Origin: an uncultured Clostridia bacterium
GTDB lineage: Bacteria; Bacillota; Clostridia; Christensenellales; UBA1242
Length of the DNA: 64,000 bases
Assembly: GCA_934756675.1 (NCBI GenBank)
Contig: CAKVLG010000003.1
Span: forward strand, 1 to 64,000
Direction of reading: 5' to 3'
Notes under the pieces: model-generated
Told to the model about the DNA's origin: nothing
The model's input: only the letters and a program-made list of their open reading frames with translations
Database searches by the model: none
Shown here: piece by piece, positions 43,567 through 52,766 of the stretch
Layout: each line of letters starts with the position of its first letter
Numbering within the stretch: position 1 is the first letter of the stretch
Made by a program: the position numbers and the translations under genes

Positions 43567-44205
43567 ATGGCAAAAGCAACAGAAAAAAAATTGAACGATA
43601 TATATGATTTTATGGTAACTTTTACGAGTGAGAACTCTTACCCACCATCTATCCGTGAACTGTGTCAAACTTTTGAAGTTAAGTCCACAGCAACTATGGT
43701 TTATTATCTAGAAAAACTCGAAAAAATGGGTTTTATTAAGCGTGCCAAAACAAAAAATCGTGCAATTGAATTGCTTAAACCAGCTAGTAACATACCAGAA
43801 AATGGTAGCCAGCTACAATCTAAGGAATTAACAACTGTGCCAGTCGTTGGTAAAGTTGCTGCGGGGTCACCAATTTTAGCCGTTGAAAATATTGAAGAAC
43901 AAATGACTCTTCCAATTGCTCTGTTTGGCTGCGACCAAGAACAGTTTATATTAAACGTTAGTGGCGACAGCATGATAAACGCTGGCATCTTAACTGGTGA
44001 CAAAATAATTGTTAAAAAACAAGAAACTGCCGAAAATGGCGAAATAGTTGTTGCAATGATAGACGGTAATTCGACTGTTAAACGTTTTTTTAAAGAAGAA
44101 CATCAAATTCGTTTGCAACCAGAAAACGATTTTATGGAACCAATTTATACAGACAATGCCACTATACTTGGCAAAGTTATTGGTTTAATCAGAACTTATA
44201 AATAA
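43567..44205 (+). CDS. lexA: SOS repressor LexA
   Basis: 212-residue repressor that self-cleaves when bound to RecA filaments. N-terminal winged helix (SYPPSIRELCQTFEVKSTAT, about 24-43), cleavage site A99-G100, catalytic Ser135 (GDSM) and Lys172 (STVKRFF). All parts for an SOS switch are present together with recA in the window. Of the neighbouring repair genes (ruvCAB, mutSL, recA), none shows an evident box. Confidence 0.95.
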   Translation: MAKATEKKLNDIYDFMVTFTSENSYPPSIRELCQTFEVKSTATMVYYLEKLEKMGFIKRAKTKNRAIELLKPASNIPENGSQLQSKELTTVPVVGKVAAGSPILAVENIEEQMTLPIALFGCDQEQFILNVSGDSMINAGILTGDKIIVKKQETAENGEIVVAMIDGNSTVKRFFKEEHQIRLQPENDFMEPIYTDNATILGKVIGLIRTYK

Positions 44206-44209
44206 AAAA

Positions 44210-44236
44210 CACACCAGACTATCTGGTGTTTTTTTT
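44210..44236 (+). terminator. Terminator after lexA
   Basis: ACACCAGA (44211-44218) pairs with TCTGGTGT (44222-44229), then eight T. Confidence 0.9.
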
Positions 44237-44240
44237 AGAC

Positions 44241-44270
44241 AAAAAACACCTTAACATGATTGTTAAGGTG
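44241..44270 (-). terminator. Terminator of the alpha-oxoamine synthase gene
   Basis: CACCTTAACA (44247-44256) and TGTTAAGGTG (44261-44270) form a 10-bp stem; the minus-strand transcript ends in six T. Confidence 0.9.
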
Positions 44271-44277
44271 CTATAAA

Positions 44278-45462
44278 TTATTTTATAATGTTTAATTCTT
44301 TAAATACTTTTTCAATTTTGTCTGCAGCTTCTTCCATTAACTCTTTTGTGTGAGTTGCTGTATAGCTTGTTCTAATCAAACATTCGCCAACAGGTGTTGC
44401 TGGTGGAAGAACTGGGTTAACATAAACGCCTTCTTCAAACAATCTTTTGCAAGCAAGTAAAGTAATTTCTGGTTCGTATGTATAAATTGGAATAATTGGA
44501 GAAGATCCGTCTTTAAACTTAATTCCTCTCTTTCTTAAACAATCACGCATATAATCTGTGATTTCAAGTAAGTTCTTTCTACGTTGTGGCTCTTCTTTAA
44601 TAATATCAAGAGCTTTTCTTGCAGCTGCTACGCAACCAGGTGTAATTGATGCACTAAATACGAATGGTCTTGAGTTGTGACGGATAAACTCTGCAACTTC
44701 ATGATCACAAGCACAATATCCACCAAGTGAAGCGAGTGATTTTGAAAATGTACCGCAAATGATATCAACATCTTTTTCAAGTCCAAAGTATTCTGCTGTA
44801 CCACGGCCGTTTTTGCCAAGAATACCAAGAGCGTGTGCATCATCAACCATAACTCTTGCGCCATACTTTTTAGCAAGTTCAACAATCTTTGGCAAATTAG
44901 CAATTTCACCACTCATCGAGAACACACCATCTGTAACAATCAAAATGCCTTTATCTTCTGGGACAAGCTTCAATTTCTTTTCCAAGTCTTCCATATCGCC
45001 ATGATTAAAACGTACAAGTTCGGCATACGAAAGTTTACAAGCATCATAGATAGATGCATGGTTTTCTTTATCGCAAAGTATAACATCTTTTCTGCCAGCA
45101 ATAGCACTAATAATACCAAGATTTGTTTGGAAACCAGTACTCATTGTTACGCAATCTTCTTTTTGCAAAAATTCTGCAAGTTCTTTTTCGAGTGCAACAT
45201 GACCAGCGGTGTTACCGTTCAAAAATCTAGAACCAGAGCAGCCTGTACCATATTTTGCAGTGGCTTCGATAGATGCCAAAATAACGCGTGGGTCACTCGT
45301 TAAACCAAGGTAGTTGTTAGAACCGATCATAATTTCACGTATACCTTCCATTTCAACAACTATATCTTGACGTGATTCAAGTTTGTGAAAATAAGGATAA
45401 ATGCCAGCAGCTTGAGCTTCTTTAGCAGTTGTATATTCCCCACATTTTTTAAATAAATCCAT
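44278..45462 (-). CDS. Alpha-oxoamine synthase, serine palmitoyltransferase-like
   Basis: 394-residue PLP enzyme condensing an amino acid with an acyl-CoA. PLP Lys in GTFSKSLASLGG, Asp/His in VDDAHALG, N-terminal GSNNYLGL. Two segments, AAGIYPYFHKLE near the start and GTGCSGSRFLNG, match bacterial serine palmitoyltransferase (as I recall the Bacteroides enzyme) better than 2-amino-3-ketobutyrate ligase, which has a different sequence there. No threonine dehydrogenase or biotin genes are nearby, which argues against KBL or BioF. If correct it would make 3-ketosphinganine from serine and palmitoyl-CoA. GGAAG precedes the ATG. Monocistronic. Confidence 0.8.
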   Translation of the reverse strand: MDLFKKCGEYTTAKEAQAAGIYPYFHKLESRQDIVVEMEGIREIMIGSNNYLGLTSDPRVILASIEATAKYGTGCSGSRFLNGNTAGHVALEKELAEFLQKEDCVTMSTGFQTNLGIISAIAGRKDVILCDKENHASIYDACKLSYAELVRFNHGDMEDLEKKLKLVPEDKGILIVTDGVFSMSGEIANLPKIVELAKKYGARVMVDDAHALGILGKNGRGTAEYFGLEKDVDIICGTFSKSLASLGGYCACDHEVAEFIRHNSRPFVFSASITPGCVAAARKALDIIKEEPQRRKNLLEITDYMRDCLRKRGIKFKDGSSPIIPIYTYEPEITLLACKRLFEEGVYVNPVLPPATPVGECLIRTSYTATHTKELMEEAADKIEKVFKELNIIK

Positions 45463-45496
45463 TTTTTTACTTCCTTTTTATTAATCAACTAAGTTC

Positions 45497-45526
45497 ATTA
45501 TATCAAAAAAACAAACAATTTCACAA
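45497..45526 (-). promoter_or_regulatory. Promoter of the alpha-oxoamine synthase gene
   Basis: Minus strand: TTGTGA (45526-45521), 18-base spacer, TATAAT (45502-45497), then a leader with a Shine-Dalgarno. Confidence 0.6.
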
Positions 45527-45537
45527 GTAAATTTCCT

Positions 45538-46758
45538 TTATTTTTGGAATTTTCTGATTATCTCGTAAGCTGCCATTTTTACATGCTCGTATGTAATTCC
45601 GCCTTGGAAGTACGCAATATATGGCGCGCGAATAGGTGCATCGCATGAAAGTTCGATTGATGCGCCTTGAATAAAGCACCCTGCAGCCATAATAACTTTA
45701 TCTTCGTAACCTGGCATATCGTCTGGAATTGGAACAGCAAAACTATCGATTGGACAAACGGTTTGAATTGTTTGAACAAATGTTATCAAATCTTTTTCGT
45801 TTCCGATTTCAACAGACCTAATAATATCCCCTGGCATTTCATTAGATTTTGGGAATACCTTCATACCAAGTTTTTCGAGTACACTAGCAAACAGTGCGCC
45901 ACCTTTTAGTGCGCCTGCTACAACATGCGGAGCAATAAACAAGCCTTCGAAAAATGGTTGATAGCTTGCATTATATGACCCTACTTCTGCCCCGAGTGAT
46001 GGTGCTGTTAATCTGCCAGCGCATAAGTCTACCCATTTTTCTTTACCTGCAACATAACCACCAGTTGGAGCAATGCCACCACCAATGTTTTTAATAAGTG
46101 AACCAGCCATTAAATCTGCACCCACTTCTGTTGGTTCTTTGGTGTCAATAAATTCACCGTAACAGTTATCAACCATAACAACAACATCTTTGTCGATTTT
46201 ACGCACAAAATTTATAATATCTTCGATTGTATCAATTGATAAAGCATTTCTATCGGAATACCCGCGTGAACGTTGAATAAACACCATTTTAGGCTTGTTT
46301 TGTTTCATTCTTTTTTCGATTTCTGGTTTATTGAAATCGTTACCTATCATGTCAATTTTGTCAAAACCAATACCAAAATCTTTTAGCGAACCATTTCCTT
46401 CGCCAAGGATAACATCTATTAGTGTGTCATATGGCATACCAGAAATTGCAAGCATATTATCGCCAGGACGCAAAACACCTTGCAAACAAAGCGTTAATGC
46501 ATGTGTTCCGCAAGTAATATGTGGCGTTACTAAAGCTTTTTCAGCACCAAAAACTTTTGCAAAAACTTCACATAGTTTAGGCTTGCCTAAATCTTCGTAA
46601 CCATATCCCGATGACAGATTCATATGCATTAGTGCCACGCGTGAATCTTGAAAAGCACGCATAACTTTTTGTGAGTTATAAAACGCAATATCGTCTATCT
46701 TTTTAAATATTGGTTGACACTCTCTTTCACTTTCGTCTATTAATTCTTTTGCTTCCAT
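45538..46758 (-). CDS. Methionine gamma-lyase/aluminium-resistance family PLP protein (YnbB-like)
   Basis: 406-residue PLP-dependent protein of the COG4100 family. PLP Lys in AGSLIKNIGGG; conserved LSSGYGYEDLG and VDNCYGEF. Function in vivo is uncertain; the aluminium-resistance label is historical. It forms the end of miaB-mutS-mutL-ynbB: the ATG overlaps the mutL stop (TAATG). In Bacillus and other Firmicutes miaA and hfq lie between mutL and ynbB but are missing here. Confidence 0.88.
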   Translation of the reverse strand: MEAKELIDESERECQPIFKKIDDIAFYNSQKVMRAFQDSRVALMHMNLSSGYGYEDLGKPKLCEVFAKVFGAEKALVTPHITCGTHALTLCLQGVLRPGDNMLAISGMPYDTLIDVILGEGNGSLKDFGIGFDKIDMIGNDFNKPEIEKRMKQNKPKMVFIQRSRGYSDRNALSIDTIEDIINFVRKIDKDVVVMVDNCYGEFIDTKEPTEVGADLMAGSLIKNIGGGIAPTGGYVAGKEKWVDLCAGRLTAPSLGAEVGSYNASYQPFFEGLFIAPHVVAGALKGGALFASVLEKLGMKVFPKSNEMPGDIIRSVEIGNEKDLITFVQTIQTVCPIDSFAVPIPDDMPGYEDKVIMAAGCFIQGASIELSCDAPIRAPYIAYFQGGITYEHVKMAAYEIIRKFQK

Positions 46759-48722
46759 TATACTATCCTTTTAAACCATTTTTCTATTTCTGTCTTTTTA
46801 ACTCTTATTGCAATTGGTCTGCCATGTGGACAGAAAAGCAATATTTTGTCGCTAGACATGTCTTCGAACAATTTATCAATTTCACTCTTCGATAAGTCAT
46901 TACCACCTTTAACAGCAGCTTTACAAGCAGCTTGCATAAGGCTATCTTTCACAAGATCAGAATTGTTTTCTAAGTTCTTCTTATTTTCAGTAGTGAACAA
47001 ACTTACAAAACTAGTAAAATCTACTTCTGCGAGCAGCGCTGGCACTGCACTGATTTTGTATGTATTTCCACCAAAATCTTCTATTTCAAAACCAAGCTTA
47101 CGAATTTGCTCAATCTTATCGTCTATCATGTTATATTCAGCAGCTGAAAGCGACAAAACATATGGCACCAAAAGTGGTTGAATAACAATGTCACCACTGT
47201 CGACTTGTGCTTTGAATTTGTTATATAAAAGTCTTTCGTGCGCTGCATGTTGATCAATAAAGAACAAATCATCGTCAAGTTCCACAAGAAGATAAGTGTT
47301 GAACACTTTGCCAACAATCTTTGTTTCTGGTGCTACTGCAACACCTATTTGTGAAGCTTTAATTTTTTCGTGTTTTAGTTCGTCAGTTTGTGGTTCGGTA
47401 TTGATTTTTTCAAGCAATTTAGAACCAAGACCAAAGCCGTCTGCAACCATGTCGCTCGACATCATCGCAATTGTTTCAATGATGTTTTTCTTTTGTTCGT
47501 TTGCTTCTATAGGCTGTTTTTCTATGCTATCAAATTGTTTTGAATAAGGAGCGATTGTTACCCCAGCCTTGTCAATTTTCCCGCTTTGCTTTACTGGTGC
47601 GGTAATTGATCTTAGGGTTGGTTTTTCACTTTCAACAACAACATCATCTTTATCATTCATTTCAGAATAAGCTACGGTACTTGTTTGGATTGTTCCTGGA
47701 AGTTGACTTTCTTTTTTATTTGCTTCAGATACATAATCCATACTAGCAATTGCACGCGACACCGCCTCATAAACCAAACCAAACACGGCATTAGTGTTTT
47801 CAAATCTAACATCAAGTTTATTTGGATGAACGTTAACATCTACCGAGTCATATGGAATATTTAGATTTAAGCAATAGAAAGGATAACGCTTTTTCATAAG
47901 CGTTTCACCATATGCATTCGTAACAGCAACAGATACCGTCGAATTTATAACGTATCTGCCATTGATTATTAATGTTTGGTATGTTCTGTTTGGTTTTGAA
48001 TATTCTGGGCGAGCAATAAAGCCAGCAATATATAACCCATTTTTCGAAAAATCAACTGGCAACAACTCGTTTATGCACTCTTTACCATAAACAGAATAAA
48101 GTGCATCTTTAAGACTGCTACCAGGCGAATTGATAACAAGCTTGTTATCGGCATAATACTTAATCGAAACACCAGGGTTTGCTAAAACAAACCTTGTAAC
48201 AATATTTGTTACATCTTGCTCTTCAGACTTTGGTTTACGTAAAAATTTTGCACGCGCTGGCACATTATAAAACAAATCGCTTACAATTATTTTTGTACCA
48301 TTTTTTGCGCCACATTCAACAATTTCACCAAACTCGCCACCGGCAACATCAAGTTTATAACCAACATCGCTTTCTTTTATCTTACTGATGAGTGTTACCT
48401 TCGACACTGCCGCAATAGACGCAAGTGCCTCACCACGAAAACCAAGAGTAAAAATATTATCAAGGTCTTTTTCGGTAGCTATTTTACTCGTTGCATGTGG
48501 AAGAAAAGCTGTTTTTAAATATTCTTTTTCAATGCCACCACCGTTATCTGTAACAGTTATCGAATTGATGCCACCACCAATAACTTCAATTGTTATTTCA
48601 TTACTACCAGCATCAAGTGCATTTTCGACCAATTCCTTTACAACAGATGCTGGTTTTTCAACAACTTCACCAGCCGCAATTTTGTTATACACCGAAGGTG
48701 GTAAACAATTAATTTTTGCCAT
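46758..48722 (-). CDS. mutL: DNA mismatch repair protein MutL
   Basis: 654-residue GHKL ATPase coupling MutS to strand removal. N-terminal ATPase motifs (VVKELVENALDAGS, TDNGGG, LGFRGEALASIAAV) and a C-terminal domain with the endonuclease motif DQHAAHERLLYNKF, so it is the nicking type found in bacteria without MutH. It starts 8 bases after mutS with AGGAGAG upstream. Confidence 0.96.
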   Translation of the reverse strand: MAKINCLPPSVYNKIAAGEVVEKPASVVKELVENALDAGSNEITIEVIGGGINSITVTDNGGGIEKEYLKTAFLPHATSKIATEKDLDNIFTLGFRGEALASIAAVSKVTLISKIKESDVGYKLDVAGGEFGEIVECGAKNGTKIIVSDLFYNVPARAKFLRKPKSEEQDVTNIVTRFVLANPGVSIKYYADNKLVINSPGSSLKDALYSVYGKECINELLPVDFSKNGLYIAGFIARPEYSKPNRTYQTLIINGRYVINSTVSVAVTNAYGETLMKKRYPFYCLNLNIPYDSVDVNVHPNKLDVRFENTNAVFGLVYEAVSRAIASMDYVSEANKKESQLPGTIQTSTVAYSEMNDKDDVVVESEKPTLRSITAPVKQSGKIDKAGVTIAPYSKQFDSIEKQPIEANEQKKNIIETIAMMSSDMVADGFGLGSKLLEKINTEPQTDELKHEKIKASQIGVAVAPETKIVGKVFNTYLLVELDDDLFFIDQHAAHERLLYNKFKAQVDSGDIVIQPLLVPYVLSLSAAEYNMIDDKIEQIRKLGFEIEDFGGNTYKISAVPALLAEVDFTSFVSLFTTENKKNLENNSDLVKDSLMQAACKAAVKGGNDLSKSEIDKLFEDMSSDKILLFCPHGRPIAIRVKKTEIEKWFKRIV

Positions 48723-48730
48723 AATCTCTC

Positions 48731-51325
48731 CTATTTATCTTTTACTTTATCGACCAAATTTTGGAGCGTACCAAACGCCATAAGTGGCGAAACAGTGTCC
48801 ATATCAATGTCCTTTAAAACATTTATAACTTCATCAACATTAAATGATGTATATTTTTCCGTTTTATCACTTGTAAGGTCTGTTTTAGGCGATAATTCAT
48901 TGATTTCTTCTTGCATCTTCAAAATTTGCTTTGACCTGCTAACTAATTCTTCTGGAAGCCCAGCAAGTTTTGCTACTTCAATACCAAAACTCTTGTTTGC
49001 ACTGCCACGAGCAATTTTGTGCAAGAATATAACAGAATCATTGTACTCTTTTACCATTACTCGGTAATTTTTAACTCCATCAATCTTGCCTTCTAGTTCG
49101 GTAAGTTCATGATAATGTGTACTAAACAATGTTTTAGCGTGCAAGTGCTTAGACAAATATTCAATTAATGCCCAAGCGATAGACAAACCATCGTATGTGC
49201 TTGTTCCCCTACCAACTTCATCAAGAATAATCAAACTTTTGTTAGTTGCATTTTTTAAGATGTTCGAAACTTCGGTCATTTCTACCATAAATGTACTTTG
49301 ACCAAAAGCCAAGTCATCGCTGGCACCAACTCTTGTAAAAATTCTGTCTACCAAACAAATTTTTGCACTTTCTGCCGGAACAAACATACCAATATGTGCC
49401 ATTAATGTGATAATTGCAATTTGGCGCATGTATGTACTTTTACCGGCCATGTTTGGACCAGTTATAAGCATAAGTCTGTTTTCGTTATCGTCAAGGTAAC
49501 AATCGTTTGGAACAAAAGATGCTGTTTTTAATAACGCTTCGATAACTGGGTGCCTGCCTTCAACAATCTTAAGTTCGTTTCCTTTGTCGTCAATTTCTGG
49601 CCTTGTGTAATTATATTTTGCAGAAACAGTGGCAAATGAAACTAAAACATCAAGGTAAGCCAAGTTATATGCAATATCAAGCAATTGCTTATCATATGAA
49701 TTGACTACATCAATAATCTTTTCATATATTTCGCTCTCAATTTTCAAAGATTCTTCGTTACTGTTTAAGATTTTATACTCCATTTCTTTTAGTTCAGGAG
49801 TAATATATCTTTCACTATTAACAGTTGTTTGTTTGCGAATATAATCGCTTGGAACAAGGTTTGTTTGACCAGCCGAAACTTCTATATAATAACCAAAAAC
49901 CCTGTTATAACCAGTCTTAAGATTCTTTATACCAGTTCTTTGTTTTTCACGCGCTTCAAGTTCCACAAGCCAAGTTTTACCATAGTCGCTCATAGAACGC
50001 GTTTGGTCAAGTTCTTCACTGTAACCCTTTTTAATATACCCACCGTCTTTACGGTTGTTAGAACACTCATTATTGATAGCATTATCTAACAAATTATAAA
50101 CTTCTGGCAAATTATAAAGATTTTTTGCAATTTTAGAAATAAGTGGAGCTTTGCAGCCATTAATAAGACTTGATAATTGTGGAATTATTTTTAACGTGTC
50201 AGATAGCGCCACAAGTTCTTTTGGTAAAATTGTTCTTGCCGAAACCTTGGCGGTTTTACGTTCAATATCGTATGTTTTTGAAATTAACTCAATAATTTCA
50301 TCGCGTAGTAATGCATTTTTCGAAAGTTCTTCAACAACATCAAGCCTTTCTTCAATTTCGTTTTTGTCTTGCAATGGTTCATTGACAAAAGTACGCAGAA
50401 GTCTTGCACCCATTGGCGAAGATGTTGCATCAAGTAGCCACAACAATGAACCATACTTCTTTTTAAGTGTCATAGACTCTGTGAGTTCCAAGTTGCGTCT
50501 TGTATTCATATCAAGTTGCATAAACCTGTCGTCACGCACGAACTCCAAACGCTTCAAGTTGCTAACAGCACGCATTTGTGTTGCTGCAATATAACTAAGA
50601 AGCCCACCAACAGCTTGAATGCCACTCTTATTCATCTTTGGTTCAAACTCTTCAATGCTTTTTAGTTCAAACTGTTTTTTTATAAGCTTTTCTGCATTTG
50701 AATACAAAAATTCGCCGTCATCATATTTTGTGAAAACAGGAACAATGCCACCCTTCTCACTTGCCAAATTTTCGCTTAGGTCGTATGCCGCTTTATTACA
50801 AATAATCTCTGTTGGACGAAGTCTGATAAGTGCATCATCAATCGCTTTGAGTGTATTACTTGCAAAATTCATAAATTGCATAAATCCAGTCGAAATATCT
50901 GCAACTGCCATACCAGCATCATTTTTAGTTGCAAATATAGAAACAATATAATTGTTTCTATCTGCAATTAAAGATTCTTCTTCAATAGCTGTGCCTGGTG
51001 TTATGATTCTCACGACATCACGCTTCATAATTTTTGATTTTGGCGATACAGTTTCGTTTGTTTGTTCACATATTGCGACTTTATAACCTTTGTTTAAAAG
51101 TTTTGCAATATAAGAATCTTTTGCATGGTGCGGAATACCACACATTGGTGCGCGTTCTTCAGTTCCACAATCTTTACCAGTAAGCGTCAGTTCAAGAACT
51201 CTTGAACAAGTGATTGCATCGTCATAAAACATCTCGTAAAAATCACCGAGCCTATAGAACAAAATGCAATCTTTATATTTTTCTTTTGTCAGCAAATATT
51301 GCTGCATCATTTCTGATACACCCAT
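48731..51325 (-). CDS. mutS: DNA mismatch repair protein MutS
   Basis: 864-residue mismatch sensor. Mismatch-binding Phe-x-Glu in LGDFYEMFYDDA, ATPase GPNMAGKSTYMRQ, ILDEVGRGTSTYDGLSIAWA (20) and STHYHELTELE. AAAGGAG precedes the ATG; it follows miaB by 2 bases. Confidence 0.97.
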   Translation of the reverse strand: MGVSEMMQQYLLTKEKYKDCILFYRLGDFYEMFYDDAITCSRVLELTLTGKDCGTEERAPMCGIPHHAKDSYIAKLLNKGYKVAICEQTNETVSPKSKIMKRDVVRIITPGTAIEEESLIADRNNYIVSIFATKNDAGMAVADISTGFMQFMNFASNTLKAIDDALIRLRPTEIICNKAAYDLSENLASEKGGIVPVFTKYDDGEFLYSNAEKLIKKQFELKSIEEFEPKMNKSGIQAVGGLLSYIAATQMRAVSNLKRLEFVRDDRFMQLDMNTRRNLELTESMTLKKKYGSLLWLLDATSSPMGARLLRTFVNEPLQDKNEIEERLDVVEELSKNALLRDEIIELISKTYDIERKTAKVSARTILPKELVALSDTLKIIPQLSSLINGCKAPLISKIAKNLYNLPEVYNLLDNAINNECSNNRKDGGYIKKGYSEELDQTRSMSDYGKTWLVELEAREKQRTGIKNLKTGYNRVFGYYIEVSAGQTNLVPSDYIRKQTTVNSERYITPELKEMEYKILNSNEESLKIESEIYEKIIDVVNSYDKQLLDIAYNLAYLDVLVSFATVSAKYNYTRPEIDDKGNELKIVEGRHPVIEALLKTASFVPNDCYLDDNENRLMLITGPNMAGKSTYMRQIAIITLMAHIGMFVPAESAKICLVDRIFTRVGASDDLAFGQSTFMVEMTEVSNILKNATNKSLIILDEVGRGTSTYDGLSIAWALIEYLSKHLHAKTLFSTHYHELTELEGKIDGVKNYRVMVKEYNDSVIFLHKIARGSANKSFGIEVAKLAGLPEELVSRSKQILKMQEEINELSPKTDLTSDKTEKYTSFNVDEVINVLKDIDMDTVSPLMAFGTLQNLVDKVKDK

Positions 51326-51327
51326 TT

Positions 51328-52653
51328 TTACTCCTTTATAACTTCCCCGAATAGCGAAGTCAATTTTGCTTTCGTAATTCTAACTTTAACAAACTTTCCT
51401 ATAAGTGAAGCGTCACCTTTAACAGTCACAGCCTTATTAAAGTTTGTAGACCCAACAACGCTGCCAGCATATTTTGGCGAAACACTATCTATCAAAACAA
51501 CTAAATCTTTACCAACAAATGTTTCGCTTATCTTTTCACCAATACCCTGTTGCAATTCAATAAGTCTTCTAAGACGCTCTTTTTTAACTTTTATATCTAC
51601 TTGACCGTCCATTTTTTCTGCAACAGTACCCTTACGTTTAGAATAAATAAACATAAAGAGTTGTTCAAAACCAACTTGTTTAACAAGATCCATAGTATCC
51701 AAAAAGTCTTCTTCTGTTTCTGTTGGAAAACCAACTATAATATCAGACGAGAGTTGAACATTTGGAATTTTTTCTTTGATTTCTTTTACAGTCGCTAAAT
51801 ATTTTTCACGCGTATATTTGCGGTTCATAAGCCCAAGTATTCTGTTGCTACCAGATTGGAATGGTAAATGAATGTAGTGCATAATGTGTTTTGATTTGCT
51901 AATTACATTAATAACTTCACTAGACAAATCTTTTGGATGGCTGGTCATAAATGTTAATCTGTATTCATAGTCAAGTTTATCTAGAATGTTAAGTAATTTT
52001 GCAAAGCAAGTGTCATCATCAAAATCATTACCATAAGAGTTAACGTTTTGACCAAGCAAAGTGATTTGTTTGTATCCAGCATCTAAAAGTTGTTTAACTT
52101 CACAAACAATAGCATCAAGCGGACGGCTAATTTCCCTACCACGAACATAAGGCACAATACAATAAGTGCAAAAGTTATTGCATCCATAGTTAATGTTTAC
52201 CCAAGCATTAATTCCGCTTGTACGCGTCTTTGGCATAGAATCTCTGTCGATAATGTTTTCGGTTGTAACAATGCTAGAAAAATGCTTTTTAATCTTGTTT
52301 CTCTTGTCGAGCAGTTCACCAAACTTTGCAATGTTGTGAGTACCAAAAATAATGTCGATGTACGGATACTTTTGAAGCAACATTTCATCATATCCATTTT
52401 GTTGCGACATGCAACCACAAACACAAATAATCATGTTTGGATTTTTCTTTTTCAATTGCTTTAAATCACCAATATGCCCAAAAATCTTTTTCTCGGCACT
52501 TTCACGAATAGCGCAAGTATTAAAGACAATAACATCAGCATTTTCGTTTGAATCTGCAAGCGTGTAACCGCGTTCTTCTAATATGCCAGCTAGTTTTTCT
52601 GATTCATGAACATTCATCTGGCAACCATATGTGTGTATCAAATATTTTCCCAT
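51328..52653 (-). CDS. miaB: tRNA-2-methylthio-N6-dimethylallyladenosine synthase MiaB
   Basis: Radical-SAM methylthiotransferase for A37 of tRNAs. 441 residues: UPF0004 domain starting HTYGCQMN with NTCAIRE and CGCMSQQ, radical-SAM CNNFCTYC with VPYVRGRE, C-terminal TRAM domain. HTYGCQMNVHESE distinguishes it from the RimO at 29.7 kb. First gene of the miaB-mutS-mutL-ynbB group; AAGGAT upstream. Confidence 0.95.
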   Translation of the reverse strand: MGKYLIHTYGCQMNVHESEKLAGILEERGYTLADSNENADVIVFNTCAIRESAEKKIFGHIGDLKQLKKKNPNMIICVCGCMSQQNGYDEMLLQKYPYIDIIFGTHNIAKFGELLDKRNKIKKHFSSIVTTENIIDRDSMPKTRTSGINAWVNINYGCNNFCTYCIVPYVRGREISRPLDAIVCEVKQLLDAGYKQITLLGQNVNSYGNDFDDDTCFAKLLNILDKLDYEYRLTFMTSHPKDLSSEVINVISKSKHIMHYIHLPFQSGSNRILGLMNRKYTREKYLATVKEIKEKIPNVQLSSDIIVGFPTETEEDFLDTMDLVKQVGFEQLFMFIYSKRKGTVAEKMDGQVDIKVKKERLRRLIELQQGIGEKISETFVGKDLVVLIDSVSPKYAGSVVGSTNFNKAVTVKGDASLIGKFVKVRITKAKLTSLFGEVIKE

Positions 52654-52766
52654 AATATATCCTTAATAAATTATGTATATAATATAATACAAACGCCTAT
52701 TAATTTTCAACAAATATTTACCATATTCGATAATAATTTAAAAAAACTTATCCATACTAAAAATAG

